The position numbers and the translations under genes were made by a program. 64,000 nt of DNA from Dama dama. Lineage: Eukaryota; Chordata; Mammalia; Artiodactyla; Cervidae. The stretch covers positions 20,558,001-20,622,000 of the forward strand of contig NC_083697.1 of assembly GCF_033118175.1 (NCBI RefSeq), given 5' to 3'. Positions 52,578-63,470 of this stretch are shown here, piece by piece. The notes under the pieces were generated by a model. That model was not told where the DNA came from. It saw only the letters and a program-made list of their open reading frames with translations, and searched no databases. Numbering within the stretch: the first letter of the stretch is position 1; each line of letters opens with the position of its first letter.

Positions 52578-52787
52578 CTGTGTTTAGTCTCTAAGTCTTG
52601 TCTGACTCTTTTGTGACCCCACGGACTGCAGCCCTCCAGGTTCCTCTATCTATAGGGCCTCCCAGGCAAGAATACTGCAGTGGGTTGCCATTTTCTTCTC
52701 CAGGGGATCTTCCTGACCCAGGGATCGAACTCACATCTCCTACATTGCAGGCAGGTTCTTTACTGCTGAGCCACCAGGGAAACCCAT
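52578..52787 (-). mobile_element. Bov-tA SINE
   Basis: 'ctgtgtttagtctctaagtc', 'ctttttgtgacc'-type tail, 'caggcaagaatactgcagtg', 'ggatcgaactcacatctcct', 'tttactgctgagccaccagg'. Near full length. Confidence 0.94.
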
Positions 52788-52834
52788 CCTTTTCTAATAC
52801 TGCTATTTATAAAACTACTGAGCATTTTGCAACA

Positions 52835-52878
52835 TATACATACATACATACATATATATATGTGTATATATATATTTC
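52835..52878 (+). repeat. (ATAC)n(AT)n microsatellite
   Basis: ATACATACATACATAC followed by TATATATATGTGTATATATATA. Confidence 0.93.
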
Positions 52879-53039
52879 TTTTACTAATACATGTGAAGAT
52901 TCTTCAGATGTCTGGAACCAACTTTAAAAGCCTCCTTAACTTCATTTAATCTAAGCATCCTTTCACTGATATAGTCATTTTAGCAGCAGCCATCATTGCT
53001 GCTTCCTTGTATTCATATCTTTGTTTAAAATACCTTTAT

Positions 53040-53480
53040 TTGAGTGTGGGCAGGATCTGTGACTTTCTTCTAACCAAGTAGATTATGGCACAGGTGACAG
53101 GGTGTTCATGATTATGTTACATAAGTGATAATGCCTGTTTGGCACGGAGACTCTCCCTTTTGCTGGCTTTGATGAAGCAAGTTGCCGTGTTGTGAGTTGA
53201 TGACATGAAGGGTCATGCAGCAGGAAAACAAGGGTTTTGGTCCAACAACCTGGGTGGAACTCAGTACTGCCAACAACCGTGTGAACTTGGAAGTATTAAA
53301 TAGATTCTGCCTCAGTCAAGCCTCAGGTAAGACCGCAGCCCTGGTTGACACCTTATTTATAGCAGCCTGTGAGACCCCAAGCAGAGAACTCAGCTAAGTT
53401 GGCCCACAGAATTTGTGAAATCATAAATGTGTGTTGTTTACAACCACAAAGCTTATGGTAAACTGTTACCTAGCAATATA
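53040..53480 (+). mobile_element. old mammalian retroelement (MaLR/L1M-like)
   Basis: Ordered matches to a widespread old repeat: 'ctgtgactttcttctaacca', 'gctttgatgaagcaagttgc', 'cgtgttgtgagttgatgaca', 'cctcagtcaagcctcaggta', 'aaatcataaatgtgtgttgt', 'acctagcaatatataattaa'. I am sure it is a repeat, less sure whether it is a MaLR LTR or an L1M 3' end. The frame at 53215-53397 is incidental. Confidence 0.6.
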
Positions 53481-54363
53481 TAATTAAGACAGAGACTAAA
53501 AATTGAGACTGGCAATGGTTTGACAGATGTTTCAAACACAGGAAATCAAGATTGAAGGATTAACGGACTGGAAATTATGTGACTGAGAAGATATTTCTAA
53601 ACCAATAAGATTTTGGAAAAGCTATCTTAAACTCTATAAAAACTTACCTTAATATAATTACTAACAATGCTAAACATGGCAGTTCACATGATAAGCATAG
53701 GAGAGAATTTTCACTACTTTTTCATGTTCTAAGAAATATATAAAAGCACACAATTTTACTAGGCCTCAAATAATGGTAAGAAATTGATTAAATGGTCAAA
53801 GCAATACAAGGAAGTTGCATCTGAGGTAAGATAAATAGCATAAGCAGAAGTGACTGAGATAGTGTTGCTCAGAATGTATTTGAGAGAAAATGATTGGAAT
53901 ATCTGGATGATCCCCAAGCTTCAGGAATGGCAACAGTATGAGGAAGACAATGGTTAAGGAACACAGAGGTTATTTTGTAGAATACCTTCAATGCAAGGCA
54001 ACAAGCCTAAACATTTTCCTTTGAACCCATGGTCTTTGCTTCCCCGTCCCTACCTTAATCCAAGTATCTCTCCCTTCATCTGTTTTAAAAAGTGTTTTAT
54101 TTAAATGAAAGTTTCTATAGGTAAAAACAATATGTGAATTTGTTATACTTTAGAAAACTGGAGCCTTTTGTGTTATTTTTCAACAGTTGCTATTAAATTT
54201 TTATTTTACAATTCATCTGGCTATAGTTTTCAGGTGGGATTAAAGGGGGGAATAAATTGAAGTTATGGAGGCCAGTTGGAAGGCTATTGAAGTTTTTTTA
54301 CCCTCTGAAATGGATTAATTGATGTAGGCAAAATAGGATTTTACAATAGGATTCAGGGATTTA
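53481..54363. other. unassigned DNA
   Basis: A/T-rich with no gene; the part near 54250-54300 ('ggccagttggaaggctattg') may be an L2 scrap. Confidence 0.35.
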
Positions 54364-54364
54364 G

Positions 54365-54422
54365 TAGTACTTAATTCATAGCTTTGCACACTTGAGACTC
54401 TCAATAAATATATGCTGAATTG
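54365..54422 (+). mobile_element. L2/MIR 3'-end scrap
   Basis: 'gctttgcacacttgagactc' then 'tcaataaatatatgctgaat' resembles the L2 3' terminus. Confidence 0.4.
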
Positions 54423-54863
54423 TAGGGACTTAACAATAGGATTTAGATCCAGATGAAACAAAAATTTACTGAAGAAAAATTTGTGGATTACCACATTAAA
54501 AAAAAAAAAAAGTGAGTGTGGGGGAGCCGGATGGAGATATTTTGTAAAGGTAGGAAGAGTTTTTGATCGTTATGATGAAAATATGATTAGAAGCTTGATG
54601 TTATAGTCTCAAAACTTTTAATGGAACACACTATTTTGCTATATGAATTTTCTAAGTGCAGTTTTTGAAATAAACTAAACTCTTTGATTTGTTTGACAAA
54701 GTAAAATCTGCAAATTTCTATAAGATGAATTGTTATTTTGAAAGTTAAGGGAAACTAAATTATACTTATTTGAGGAATTTGCCCACACTCTTTGAGAATT
54801 GGTTCAAAGCCAAGGTTTGAAAGATTTACTTTTTTCTAGAAACAGAAAATTTGCAGGTTCAAT
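54423..54863. other. unassigned A/T-rich DNA
   Basis: No gene; an A run at 54497-54511. Confidence 0.4.
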
Positions 54864-54873
54864 AAACTTCACT

Positions 54874-55151
54874 GCTGCTGCTGCTGCTAAGTCGCTTCAG
54901 TCGCGTCCGACTCTGTGCGACCCCATAGACGGAAGGCCACCAGGCTCCGCCATCCCTGGGATTCTCCAGGCAAGAACACTGGAGTGGGTTGCCATTTCCT
55001 TCTCCAATGCATGAAAGTGAAAAGTGAAAGTGAAGTTGCTCAGTCGTGTCCGACTCTTAGCGACCTCATGGAGTGCAGCCTACCAGGCTCCTCCATCCAT
55101 GGGATTTTCCAGGCAAGAGTACTGGAGTGGGGTGCCATTGCCTTCTCCGAG
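54874..55151 (-). mobile_element. Bov-A2 SINE (dimeric Bov-A) with 10-bp TSD
   Basis: Two Bov-A units in tandem: 54890-55004 ('gtcgcttcagtcgcgtccga' to 'gccatttccttctcc') and 55035-55150 ('gttgctcagtcgtgtccgac' to 'gccattgccttctcc'), joined by 'atgcatgaaagtgaaaagtg'. A (CTG)5 run (54872-54886) marks its 3' side. AAACTTCACT is duplicated at 54864-54873 and 55152-55161. Near consensus, so relatively young. Confidence 0.97.
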
Positions 55152-55161
55152 AAACTTCACT

Positions 55162-55900
55162 AAATGATAGCTGTCATTTATCTGTTTTTTAAAAAGGGAA
55201 TGGAGGTTTACAAGTTTTCAAAGGTAGTCCCTTAAAAATAAAAACATTTTCTGGGAATTTTCTATATGCATAATGAATATTTAAAACCAGAATCTCTTTA
55301 CTCAAGTATCCCAGTTCTTTTCAAGGGAATTGAGAATCCATAGAAGTTATATATTTTAAAAATTTTCTTTAGTTTCTAATTAATAACAATGTTGACTTTA
55401 CAAAGCAAATGGGTAAACATCAACTTCTTGAAATAACTTATTTTTCATGGAACTAGGAATAGTGCACAGACACAATGAGAGCTCAATTTATTTGACTGAC
55501 TGGTGTTAGAAAACAGAAATAGATGTCAGTTATGGTTGGAATAACTTTTCTTTATTGAGGGGAACATCAAATACAATGCTTCATTTTAATCTTTCCATCC
55601 CAAATTTCAATTTATTTCCTCTGAAACAAGCATTTTATAAAATCCCATCTCAGAAATAATCAGAAGAATACTGTTTACATTTACACAAATTTTCTTCTGT
55701 ATTTTTTTTACAATGTCTTCAGAAAATGTCTGTAAGTGTATATATAGCTTTTTCCAATTAATTATGCAGTAGTTTTTGAATTCGAGTGACCCCTGGATTC
55801 TTTCTGCTTAATAGTGTCTCCAAGAGGTTGAGAATTTTAAAATCCTACTGACCAATAGATGGAAAAGTGTTAAATCTAAAAAGATACATTCTGAGCCCTT
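55162..55900. other. unassigned A/T-rich DNA
   Basis: No gene or named repeat. Confidence 0.4.
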
Positions 55901-56659
55901 CAGTTCAGTTCAGTTGCTCAGTCATGTCTGACTCTTTGTGAGCCCATGGACTGTAGCACATCAGACTCCTGCCCATCACCAACTCCTGGAGCTTGTTCAA
56001 ACTTATGTGCATCAAGTTGGTGGTGCCATTCAACCATCTCATCCTCTGTTGTCCCCTTCTCCTCCCATCTTCAATGTTTCCCAGGATCAGGGTCTTTTCC
56101 AATCAGTCAGTTCTTCACATCAGGTGGCCAAAGTATTGGAGTTTCAGCTTCAGCATCAGTCCTTCCAATGAACACCCAGGACTGATCTCCTTTAGGAGGG
56201 ACTGGTTGGATCTCCTTGCAGTCCAAGGGACTCTCAAGAGTCTTCTCCAACACCACATTTCAAAAGCATCAATTCTTCGGCACTCAGGTTTCTTTATAGT
56301 CCAACTCTCACATCCATATCTGACCACTGGAAAAACCATAGCTTTGACTATACAGACCTTTGTTGGCAAAGTCATGTCGGTGCTTTTTAATATGCTGTCT
56401 AGGTTGGTCATAACTTTCCTTCCAAGGAGTAAGCGTCTTTTGATTTCGTGGGTGCAGTCACCATCTGCAGTGATTTTGGAGCCCAATAAAATAAAGTCTG
56501 TCACTGTTTCTATTGTTTCTCCATCTATTTGCCATGGAGTGATGGGACCGGATGCCATGATCTTAGTTTTTTGAATACTGAGTTTTAAGTCAGCTTTTTC
56601 ACCCTCCTCTTTCACTTTCATCAAGAAGCTCTTTAGTTCCTCTTCACTTTCTGCCATAA
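55901..56659 (-). mobile_element. BovB LINE 3' end with open reverse-transcriptase tail
   Basis: From the tail 'cagttcagttcagttgctca' to 'ctttctgccataagg'. Minus-strand frame 56115-56657 (180 codons) is open throughout and reads LKLSIQKTKIMASGPI, then DFILLGSKITADGDC, PVVRYGCESWTIKKPE, RIDAFEMWCWRRLLR and LKEISPGCSLEGLMLKLKL. This is the part C-terminal to the YxDD catalytic core, which is absent through 5' truncation, so it cannot make active enzyme. GAGCCCT (about 55893) and GGGCCCT (about 56660) may be TSD copies. The 193-codon plus-strand frame is its antisense shadow. Confidence 0.96.
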
Positions 56660-57209
56660 GGGCCCTACTATGTCAAAAAATCCACATAAAACATGATCTT
56701 TTTTTTCCTTAAGAGAATAATTTCTAAAATATTTTCCCCTTTGCTAAAAAAGACATACTAGTCATAAATTTAAAGGAAAATAATGAAATGCTGAAAGACC
56801 GGTGTACCTTGAAGATAAAGATCAGGTATTTGAAACAAATTATGTGTTATTTTTTGATGGCTAAATTTATGTGACTAAAATAATTATCGTTCCCAACTTT
56901 TAAACATGTGTGCAGACATACATACAATTGATACAGTTGAATGCTATTGTTATTCTTGCTGAACTTTATTTTCAACACAGCCCCTCTTATAATCTCACAG
57001 AACTGAGGGTGTCAATAAGATCATCTTTACAGGTACTTCACTTGAAATGCGGAAAACTGATCTGCAATGCTGGAAGTCAGTAGAAAAGAACAACCTGGAA
57101 GCTGGTGAATACTATAGCTATCTCAGTGTGATTGAGGACAAAAAAATTAGATAAGTCTAGGGGTGATGGTCTAGAATTATTTTCAGCTTTTTATTAGGAG
57201 AGCAGAGAA
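56660..57209. other. unassigned A/T-rich DNA
   Basis: No gene or named repeat. Confidence 0.4.
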
Positions 57210-57440
57210 CAGATCATTCCCGTCACTGAGTGGTAGAGCGATCATACCTGGAATTCAGTTTGCTGTTTTGTGAACTCTCAGAAAAGAAATCTTTAGAGGA
57301 AGCCCAGAAATGAGAAATAATAAGGGTAGAGGGAACTGAAGGATCCATTTGTGAGGAGAGATTAAGGCAACTAAATGTGTTCAGTTAAGTGAAAATTAAG
57401 TGGACCCTGATAACAAGTTATGCATATTTGTGAACCCTAG
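57210..57440 (+). mobile_element. possible CR1/L3 LINE remnant
   Basis: 'ggagagattaaggcaactaa', 'atgtgttcagttaagtgaaa' and 'gataacaagttatgcatatt' loosely follow L3 3' sequence, as at 29.3 kb. Confidence 0.35.
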
Positions 57441-57761
57441 ATGAAGATGAGACATATTTAGTATAACATGCCTATAGTTAAGAATATGGCTTTTAAGGAA
57501 ATTCTAAGGAACTTGTAATTTTTTCCATGAAAATATTAGTTTTCACAAAGTAGTAACTATAGAATGATTTTATAAAATGAATTTGAGATTGTAAGCTTCT
57601 TGTGTTTTTTGTAAGCTTCTTGAAGTTACCATTCAATATATATATATAAGATTTTACAGTACCTTATAAATCCTTATTCTTGTCAGCTAGGAACTGTTAG
57701 GAATTATCAGACAGCATTGGGTTACAGTTTGGAGGAAAAAAAGAGTATCTAAGATAACAGT

Positions 57762-59048
57762 TCGTAAACTTTTGGTCTCAGGGCCCCTTTATACTTGTAA
57801 AAACTGGTGAAGTTCCCAGAGAGTGCTTGTTTGCATGGCTTATAGTAATGGATATTTATAATATTAGAAATTAAACTGAAGATAATTTTGATATATTTAT
57901 TTATTCATTAAAAATAATGATAAGCTCATTACATGTTAAAATATAGAACATACTTTTTAAGGTAAAAATAACTGTAGAGGAGAAAAGTATTGTTTTATAT
58001 TTTTGCAAATCTCTTTCAATGTCTAGTTTAATAGAAGACAGAGACTTCTAGAAGACAGCTGGATGTCTATTCGGTATTTTAATGTGTTGTTTTAGGTGAA
58101 GTATATGTAGAAAGTCCAGCCTCACACAGATATGTAGTTGGTAAAAAGAGAGGTTTTTTAAAACAGTCTTTTCATATAATTGTGGATATCCTTTTTGATA
58201 CCCACTACAACTTGACAAATTGTAGGTTTTTGCAGGTTATTTGCAATATGGAATCTGATACCACACTAGTAAACTTATAATACTCTCTTATATTAAAATC
58301 CATTGGCCTGTCTTATGTTTTTAATGGATCTTTCATGGTTTTGTAGTGTTATACATTGGTTATTTGGAAAACGCTTTCTCTGAGTTATTCAGATCTTCTG
58401 AAGGCTGACCTGTTTTATCATATAACGTCAAAAATTCATGTTTCTAAACACTACCACTGATCTCATCAGAAGATCTTTAAGTTTTAGAAAACTGTCAAAC
58501 TTATGGTGCTGGATATAAGTTTAAAAAAAATTTTAATTTCTTCTGAAAGCTGGAATCTTATCATTGGCCACAACTACTCTTCCATTGTTTTTCTTGAAGT
58601 AACAGACTCATTTTGTTCAAGAAAATATTTTCCAAGTCTCAATCTGAATAGCCATAGTTTGTCTGTCAGTCATTTTTTTTTTAAAGTAAAAAATAGTGTT
58701 CCACAGTAAACAAAGTTAGCTCAGCTCCTAACTCAATCACACAAGTGCTTTTCCTCAAGTCATCATGTGTAGTGTGTTACCAAAGTGCTTTATGTATCTT
58801 TCCCATTTCATCTCACAGAATATTAAAAAGACACGTGCTCACAGGTCAAGTGTTAATATAATTCGTATTTTTTATGGCTTCATCAAGAACATTCTAAAGC
58901 GGAATCGACACTTTCTGTTTTTGTTATTTCCTATTGCCAGTGCCAGGAGATGAAGAGCACAGTGGCTACTTGTATGGTTTGGTGCCACTGCTCTGGTTCT
59001 TGCTAAGGCACCAGAAGTTTTATCTGCCATTGCTTCCAGTGTCAACAC
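57762..59048 (-). mobile_element. hAT-Charlie DNA transposon, part 1, with transposase remnant
   Basis: Left terminus 'cagttcgtaaacttttggtc', then 'cagggcccctttatac', a form of the Charlie terminal repeat. Inner blocks 'attagaaattaaactgaaga', 'cagatatgtagttggtaaaa', 'ggaatctgataccacactag' match the family. On the minus strand, frame 58872-59057 reads GALARTRAVAPNHTSSHC and then a degraded LLALAI: the hAT transposase block seen in Charlie elements and in domesticated ZBED/SCAND3-type genes. The surrounding frame is broken by stops. A Bov-tA interrupts the element at 59049 and it ends near 59290. Confidence 0.85.
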
Positions 59049-59181
59049 TGCATGCATGTGTGCTAGGTCACTCAGTCATTTTCGACTCTTTGTGACCCCA
59101 TGGACTGTAGCCCGCCAGGCTCCTCTGTCCATGGGATTCTCCAGGCAAGAAGACTGGAGTGGGTTGCCATCTCCTCCTCCA
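59049..59181 (-). mobile_element. Bov-A-type SINE nested in Charlie
   Basis: 'gctaggtcactcagtcattt', 'gactctttgtgaccccatgg', 'gcaagaagactggagtgggt' without the tRNA-like head. GTCAACAC at 59041-59048 and 59182-59189 is its TSD. Confidence 0.92.
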
Positions 59182-59290
59182 GTCAACACAGTGAAAAAGT
59201 CAAATAACATCTTAGTATAATTATTAAACTAGTCTGGCTTCATATATTCCCTGGTAGTGTCTCAGGGACCTCTAGTTTTGAGAAACAATT
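59182..59290 (-). mobile_element. hAT-Charlie DNA transposon, part 2 (right terminus)
   Basis: 'taattattaaactagtctgg' and 'ctggtagtgtctcagggacc' then 'tctagttttgagaaac', the degraded partner of the left terminal repeat. Confidence 0.75.
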
Positions 59291-60467
59291 TCGATTATGA
59301 ATCATGGGGAGTTTCCAGTGAAGATTGCCACTTCCCTCTTTATCCTTTGGTTCCTGAACCCATGTATCATTTCTGTGTGAAAAATAGTATCATATTTGTG
59401 TGATGATTCAGAATGCACACCACATGCTAGAGCATCTCATACCTTGGGAGGCATTTTCTCACAACAAAGGCTGCAACTGAGTCTTCAATAAGCTGTTCTA
59501 GCATGAAGCCAATAGACAAACTCTGGGATGAGTAAGGGTGTGTAAATGGCCCCAGTTCCCTTCTGGAGATGGTAGAGTGGAGATTTACATTACGAAGTGG
59601 TGATGCTGTAGGCATCTTCTTTCTTCTGCCTATCATAAGCATCCCTTTTATTCGAGAGGCCTTGGTTTTGGAAACTGAACTAGAGCTGGTAATTGGGTGA
59701 GAGGACAAGACTTTGCAGTGTGGACAGGAAAGTCAATTCTTCTTGTAAGGTTTAGAGATTTTTTTTTTTTAATTCTACAGATGTTATTGGGTTGCTCATC
59801 TTAAATTTTAGTCCTAAGAATCCAAAAAGGTTTAAAAATGACTCCTTCCAACAAAAAATTGAGAAATGTACTGTTGAAGGGTATACTAGCACTCTGTAAT
59901 GGTTGTTCTCACTAGGTGATAACTGAAGATGGGAGAGGCCACCATTGAAAGAGCTTCCTGTTCAGTGAGGGTCACAGGATCCGGTTGTACCACTTAAGCT
60001 TGGTGCCCATAATTAAATGATAACTAGATGGTTACCAGAAGGTTTTGAGTACAATAATCTTTGAGAATACCTACTCATTCTTTAGTCTGCTTCAGAATGT
60101 TTCTCTCATCATCAATATATCACTAAAAGCCTTCTCCTATTTTTCATGCTCCTCAAATTCTTTTACAGTATTTCAGTTTTTGTTTGAAAATGTTACAATT
60201 TGAATGTGTAAAGAAATTTTCTCCTTAATGTTTCAGAAGAGTAGATAAGGATATACTTTATCTAATGAGGTTTATATATGAAAAAAATTATATAGCAATC
60301 TGTAGAAAAAGACAGACCTCTCTAAATGTATTACTTCAACAAAATGGTGAAATTCAGATTACTTCAAATATAACCTAAAGTGTGAGATAATTTGAGGTGT
60401 GGACATGAGGTATGAAATCAGACTTTTTTTCTCATGATGTAATCATTGGTTTCCTAAAGTCTAAGAT
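59291..60467. other. unassigned DNA with a 93-codon minus-strand frame
   Basis: About 1.2 kb without a named repeat. Minus-strand frame 59427-59708 (93 codons) has no domain I recognise; the region could be an old repeat internal part. A T/A run lies at 59760-59770. Confidence 0.3.
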
Positions 60468-60682
60468 GGAGGTCGCCAAACATTTTTTCTATGAAGGGCC
60501 AGATAATAAACATTTTAGGTTTTGTAAGCCGTATGGTTTCTATTGCATCTACTCAGCGGTGCTCTTATAGTAGGAAAACTATAGATAGTATGCAAATACT
60601 GTAGATAATCCATAGATAGTATGCAAATAAATGGGTGTGACTTCTAATAAAATGCAAATAAATGGGTGTGGCTTCTAATAAA
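60468..60682 (+). mobile_element. MER5A (hAT-Charlie MITE), part 1, with internal tandem duplications
   Basis: 'gaggtcgccaaacatttttt', 'gaagggccagataataaaca', 'ggttttgtaagccgtatggt', 'atagatagtatgcaaataaa'. Two local duplications: a 31-bp unit at 60621-60651 and 60652-60682 with one mismatch, and 'atagatagtatgcaaata' at 60581-60598 and 60613-60630. Interrupted by a Bov-tA. Confidence 0.88.
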
Positions 60683-60895
60683 GGCTTCCCTGGTGGCTCA
60701 GAGGTTAAAGCCTGCAATGCCGGAGACCTGGGTTCGATCCCTAGGTCGGGAAGATCCCCTGGAGAAGGCAATGGCAACCCACTCCAGTATCTTGCCTGGA
60801 GAATCCCATGGACAGAGGAGCCTGGTGGGCTACAGTTCACGGGGTCGCAAAGAGTTGGACACGACTGAGTGACTTCACTTCACTTCACTTCACTT
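60683..60895 (+). mobile_element. Bov-tA SINE with (TTCAC)n tail and 11-bp TSD
   Basis: Near-consensus: 'ggcttccctggtggctcaga', 'gggttcgatccctaggtcgg', 'ggagaaggcaatggcaaccc', 'gttggacacgactgagtgac', then CTTCACTTCACTTCACTTCAC. CTTCTAATAAA flanks it at 60672-60682 and 60896-60906. A 9-bp gap in the head ('gaggttaaagcctgcaatg') removes part of the A-box region. One of the youngest-looking SINEs here. Confidence 0.97.
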
Positions 60896-60906
60896 CTTCT
60901 AATAAA

Positions 60907-60958
60907 ATTTTATGTACAAAAGGAGGCAGTGGGCTTTAGTTTGCTGACCCTTGCTCTA
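60907..60958 (+). mobile_element. MER5A, part 2
   Basis: 'ttttatgtacaaaaggaggc', 'agtgggctttagtttgctga', 'cccttgctct' complete the element interrupted at 60682. Confidence 0.88.
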
Positions 60959-62484
60959 AACTCATGCTTTACATTCTAGCATCACCAACTCAGTCTCATG
61001 TTTTTTTTGCAAATCTTTTGAATGATGTACCCACAGTCTCTAGTTATTCACTATCCCTTCTTTTATGCTTAAATTTTTGACTCCTAATCTCTCCTCATGG
61101 AAACTTTTCTTGATATCATTAATCCTTTCTTATTATTTACTGGTCAGATCTCTTGCATTTGTAATCCTAGCTTGCCTTGATATCCTAGCTATATTAGGGT
61201 CTGAGTCAGGACTTGGATGGGCCACTTGACAGGGCATGCTGTCCTTTCTGAAAGATAGTATTAGAAAGATGTCTGAACGATAAATTAATGGATATACTCA
61301 GAACTACAAGCAGCTAGTTTGATTATTATGTGAGTTACTGGTCTGTATCCTCCTAGTGTCAACTATTAAGAAGTTGATAATATCTGGGACTTATAACTGA
61401 TATAGCTCAGGTGAAGTTAGATTACTCTGAGAAAATCTCTGATTTCCAGAAAATATGAACAGGGGCATTGGACTGGTAAGGTGGAACTCTCTTTAGAGGG
61501 TGGGAAAGAAGATAAACATGAGTAGGTAAAGCAAAGCTCTCTTTAGAGGTGGAGAGTGAGGATATGGGAAAGGTAACAAAGTCTACGAGTATAAACATGT
61601 TAATAAATTTCATTACAATCCCACAGTTAAATGCAGATCACTTAAATGAAGCACTATCTTAATTCCTAAGTAAAATTTGACTACTGATTTACCATAATTT
61701 AAAAGATAAAATACACTATCAGTATGATAATCCATTGAATTATTCAAAAGATAATTAATGCTCTCAACACTAAACATAATATGATTTTTGCCATCTTCAT
61801 TTCCTTTTTTCATATGTAAAATTATACAGCTTAGTTTGTCTGGATAACTTATTTCAATTTTGAAAGAAAATACATTTTTTTCTTTTTCCCTTTTCCACTT
61901 GAATAGTTTCCCCTTCCCACTGCACATCTTAAGTGTGCATAATGCATGATGTGGTAAAGGAAACTGTCAAGAACAATTAGATCAAATTAAAAATATCCAA
62001 CAGAAAGTATCCATCGCATATTTTGCAAAGCTTGTGGCTTTTTTATGAAGCAAGTGTAAAACTAAAACAGAAGTTCTTGGTCTTTTACTACTGAGTCCCT
62101 ACCGCATGACTTATACAGATTTCTGAAGTTGGTTGTTTTCTGTTCTATCTTCCATGTATATTGAATTAATTTTCTTGGCATTTTGCTGATTGTTCCATGG
62201 CCTTTTCATCTGAAATAAAAACTCAGAAAATGTCATTTACTTACCACTTTTAGAATAAATTTTAAGGTTACTTCCATTTTGTGATCAATCAGCATTGCTA
62301 CTATATTCCACAGAATCCTTTATTCTCATGTGATTACCTTGGACATGCCTCCAGGAGCAAATCATGGTTGTTGTATAATTCATGCATTGGAGTCAAAGTA
62401 CTCAAATAAAGAACAATCCTAGACAATTCTTTGCCTATTAGACTGTGTAAAATGAAGTTTATGTGTTCATTGGCTTGTTTCTTC
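60959..62484. other. unassigned DNA
   Basis: About 1.5 kb. 'gaaagcaaagctctctttagagg' words recur at 61480-61550 ('ctctctttagaggg', 'ctctctttagaggt'), a short local duplication. The 104-codon minus-strand frame 61613-61927 has no domain. Confidence 0.4.
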
Positions 62485-62605
62485 AATGACAGATATTATT
62501 AAATATTTGCTATAAAGAAAGTATCACGCTGAGATGGGGATGAGGAAGAGATAAAAACATGTGTATGATATTACCCTTGTCCTCTGAGTACCATAGAATT
62601 TTAGA
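62485..62605 (-). mobile_element. L2 LINE fragment
   Basis: 'atattattaaatatttgcta', 'gtatcacgctgagatgggga', 'tacccttgtcctctgagtac' follow the reverse-complement L2 3' end. Confidence 0.5.
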
Positions 62606-63224
62606 TCTTGCATGCATGACCTAGATAATATATTTCAGTTCTGAAGAACAGTGATATTTTTTTGTTTGTTTGTTTCCCTCTCCTCCTTCAGCAAATTTTA
62701 CCACCCACCACTGCCCATATTTAATGCACAAAATGTACAGTGTGGTAAAAGGAAACAGTTGCAACTAGAAACCTATTCAGTCTTTCCATTAGACATGTGA
62801 GAAGTCACAGCTCAAAGGTTTTATGTGGTGTACTGTTGTCACATGACTCCTGGCTCAGATTTGATTTCATGTTCTAATAGAGGAATTTTTAGCTGCTTTA
62901 AAAACTTTATACTGACTAAAATTTAAGATTGATATTGCATTAAATCACTTAGTAGGGTCTGAAAATTAGATTAAGAAATTTTAAACTTTATTATTTCTTT
63001 CCAAAGACATTCATGAAATGAATTGTTCTTTGCACAGAGGTAAGGAATATTAACATGTGTTTAATCTATTGGTGGCCCACTAAATCATAGAAGTAATAAA
63101 TGCAAACTATTTTCAAAATTCTTTAATAGAATGCTTTATTTATATGTTATAAAGATAGTCAGGCTTTATTTCCCCCCCACCTCCCATTGATACTGAATGG
63201 TTTTACTGGTATTCTAGGTTAATG
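62606..63224. other. unassigned DNA
   Basis: No gene or named repeat. Confidence 0.4.
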
Positions 63225-63470
63225 AGAAGCTTTAATTAATAGCTATTGATTATTGAATGTCTACAATGTATCAAGTGCTTCATATGTAGTCTCATTTAAT
63301 CACCATAAGAGGAGATATTATTATTTATTTTTTAAATATATGAGAACTTTTAGCTCATAGAATTTAAGTGGCTCAGAGAGGCTAAGTAACTTCTTAATGT
63401 CAAATAAACATGAGCTAACAAATGTTAAAGGTGGTATTCAATGCCACAGTCTGTCTAGTTATAAAGCTTG
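63225..63470 (-). mobile_element. MIR SINE (long, diverged)
   Basis: 'ttattgaatgtctacaatgt', 'atcaagtgcttcatatgtag', 'tctcatttaatcaccataag', 'gtggctcagagaggctaagt', 'gtggtattcaatgccacagt' keep the full reverse-complement MIR order. Confidence 0.85.

Noticed and set aside
54872..54886. (CTG)5 run as an expandable triplet locus
   Set aside because: It is a standard part of Bov-A2 copies and very short.
55993..56574. 193-codon plus-strand open frame
   Set aside because: Antisense to the BovB reverse-transcriptase tail at 56115-56657. It resembles the frame at 28346 only because both mirror BovB.
60683..60895. (TTCAC)n tail as a telomere-like or CRISPR-like repeat
   Set aside because: It is only four to five units at the end of a Bov-tA and is a known tail variant.
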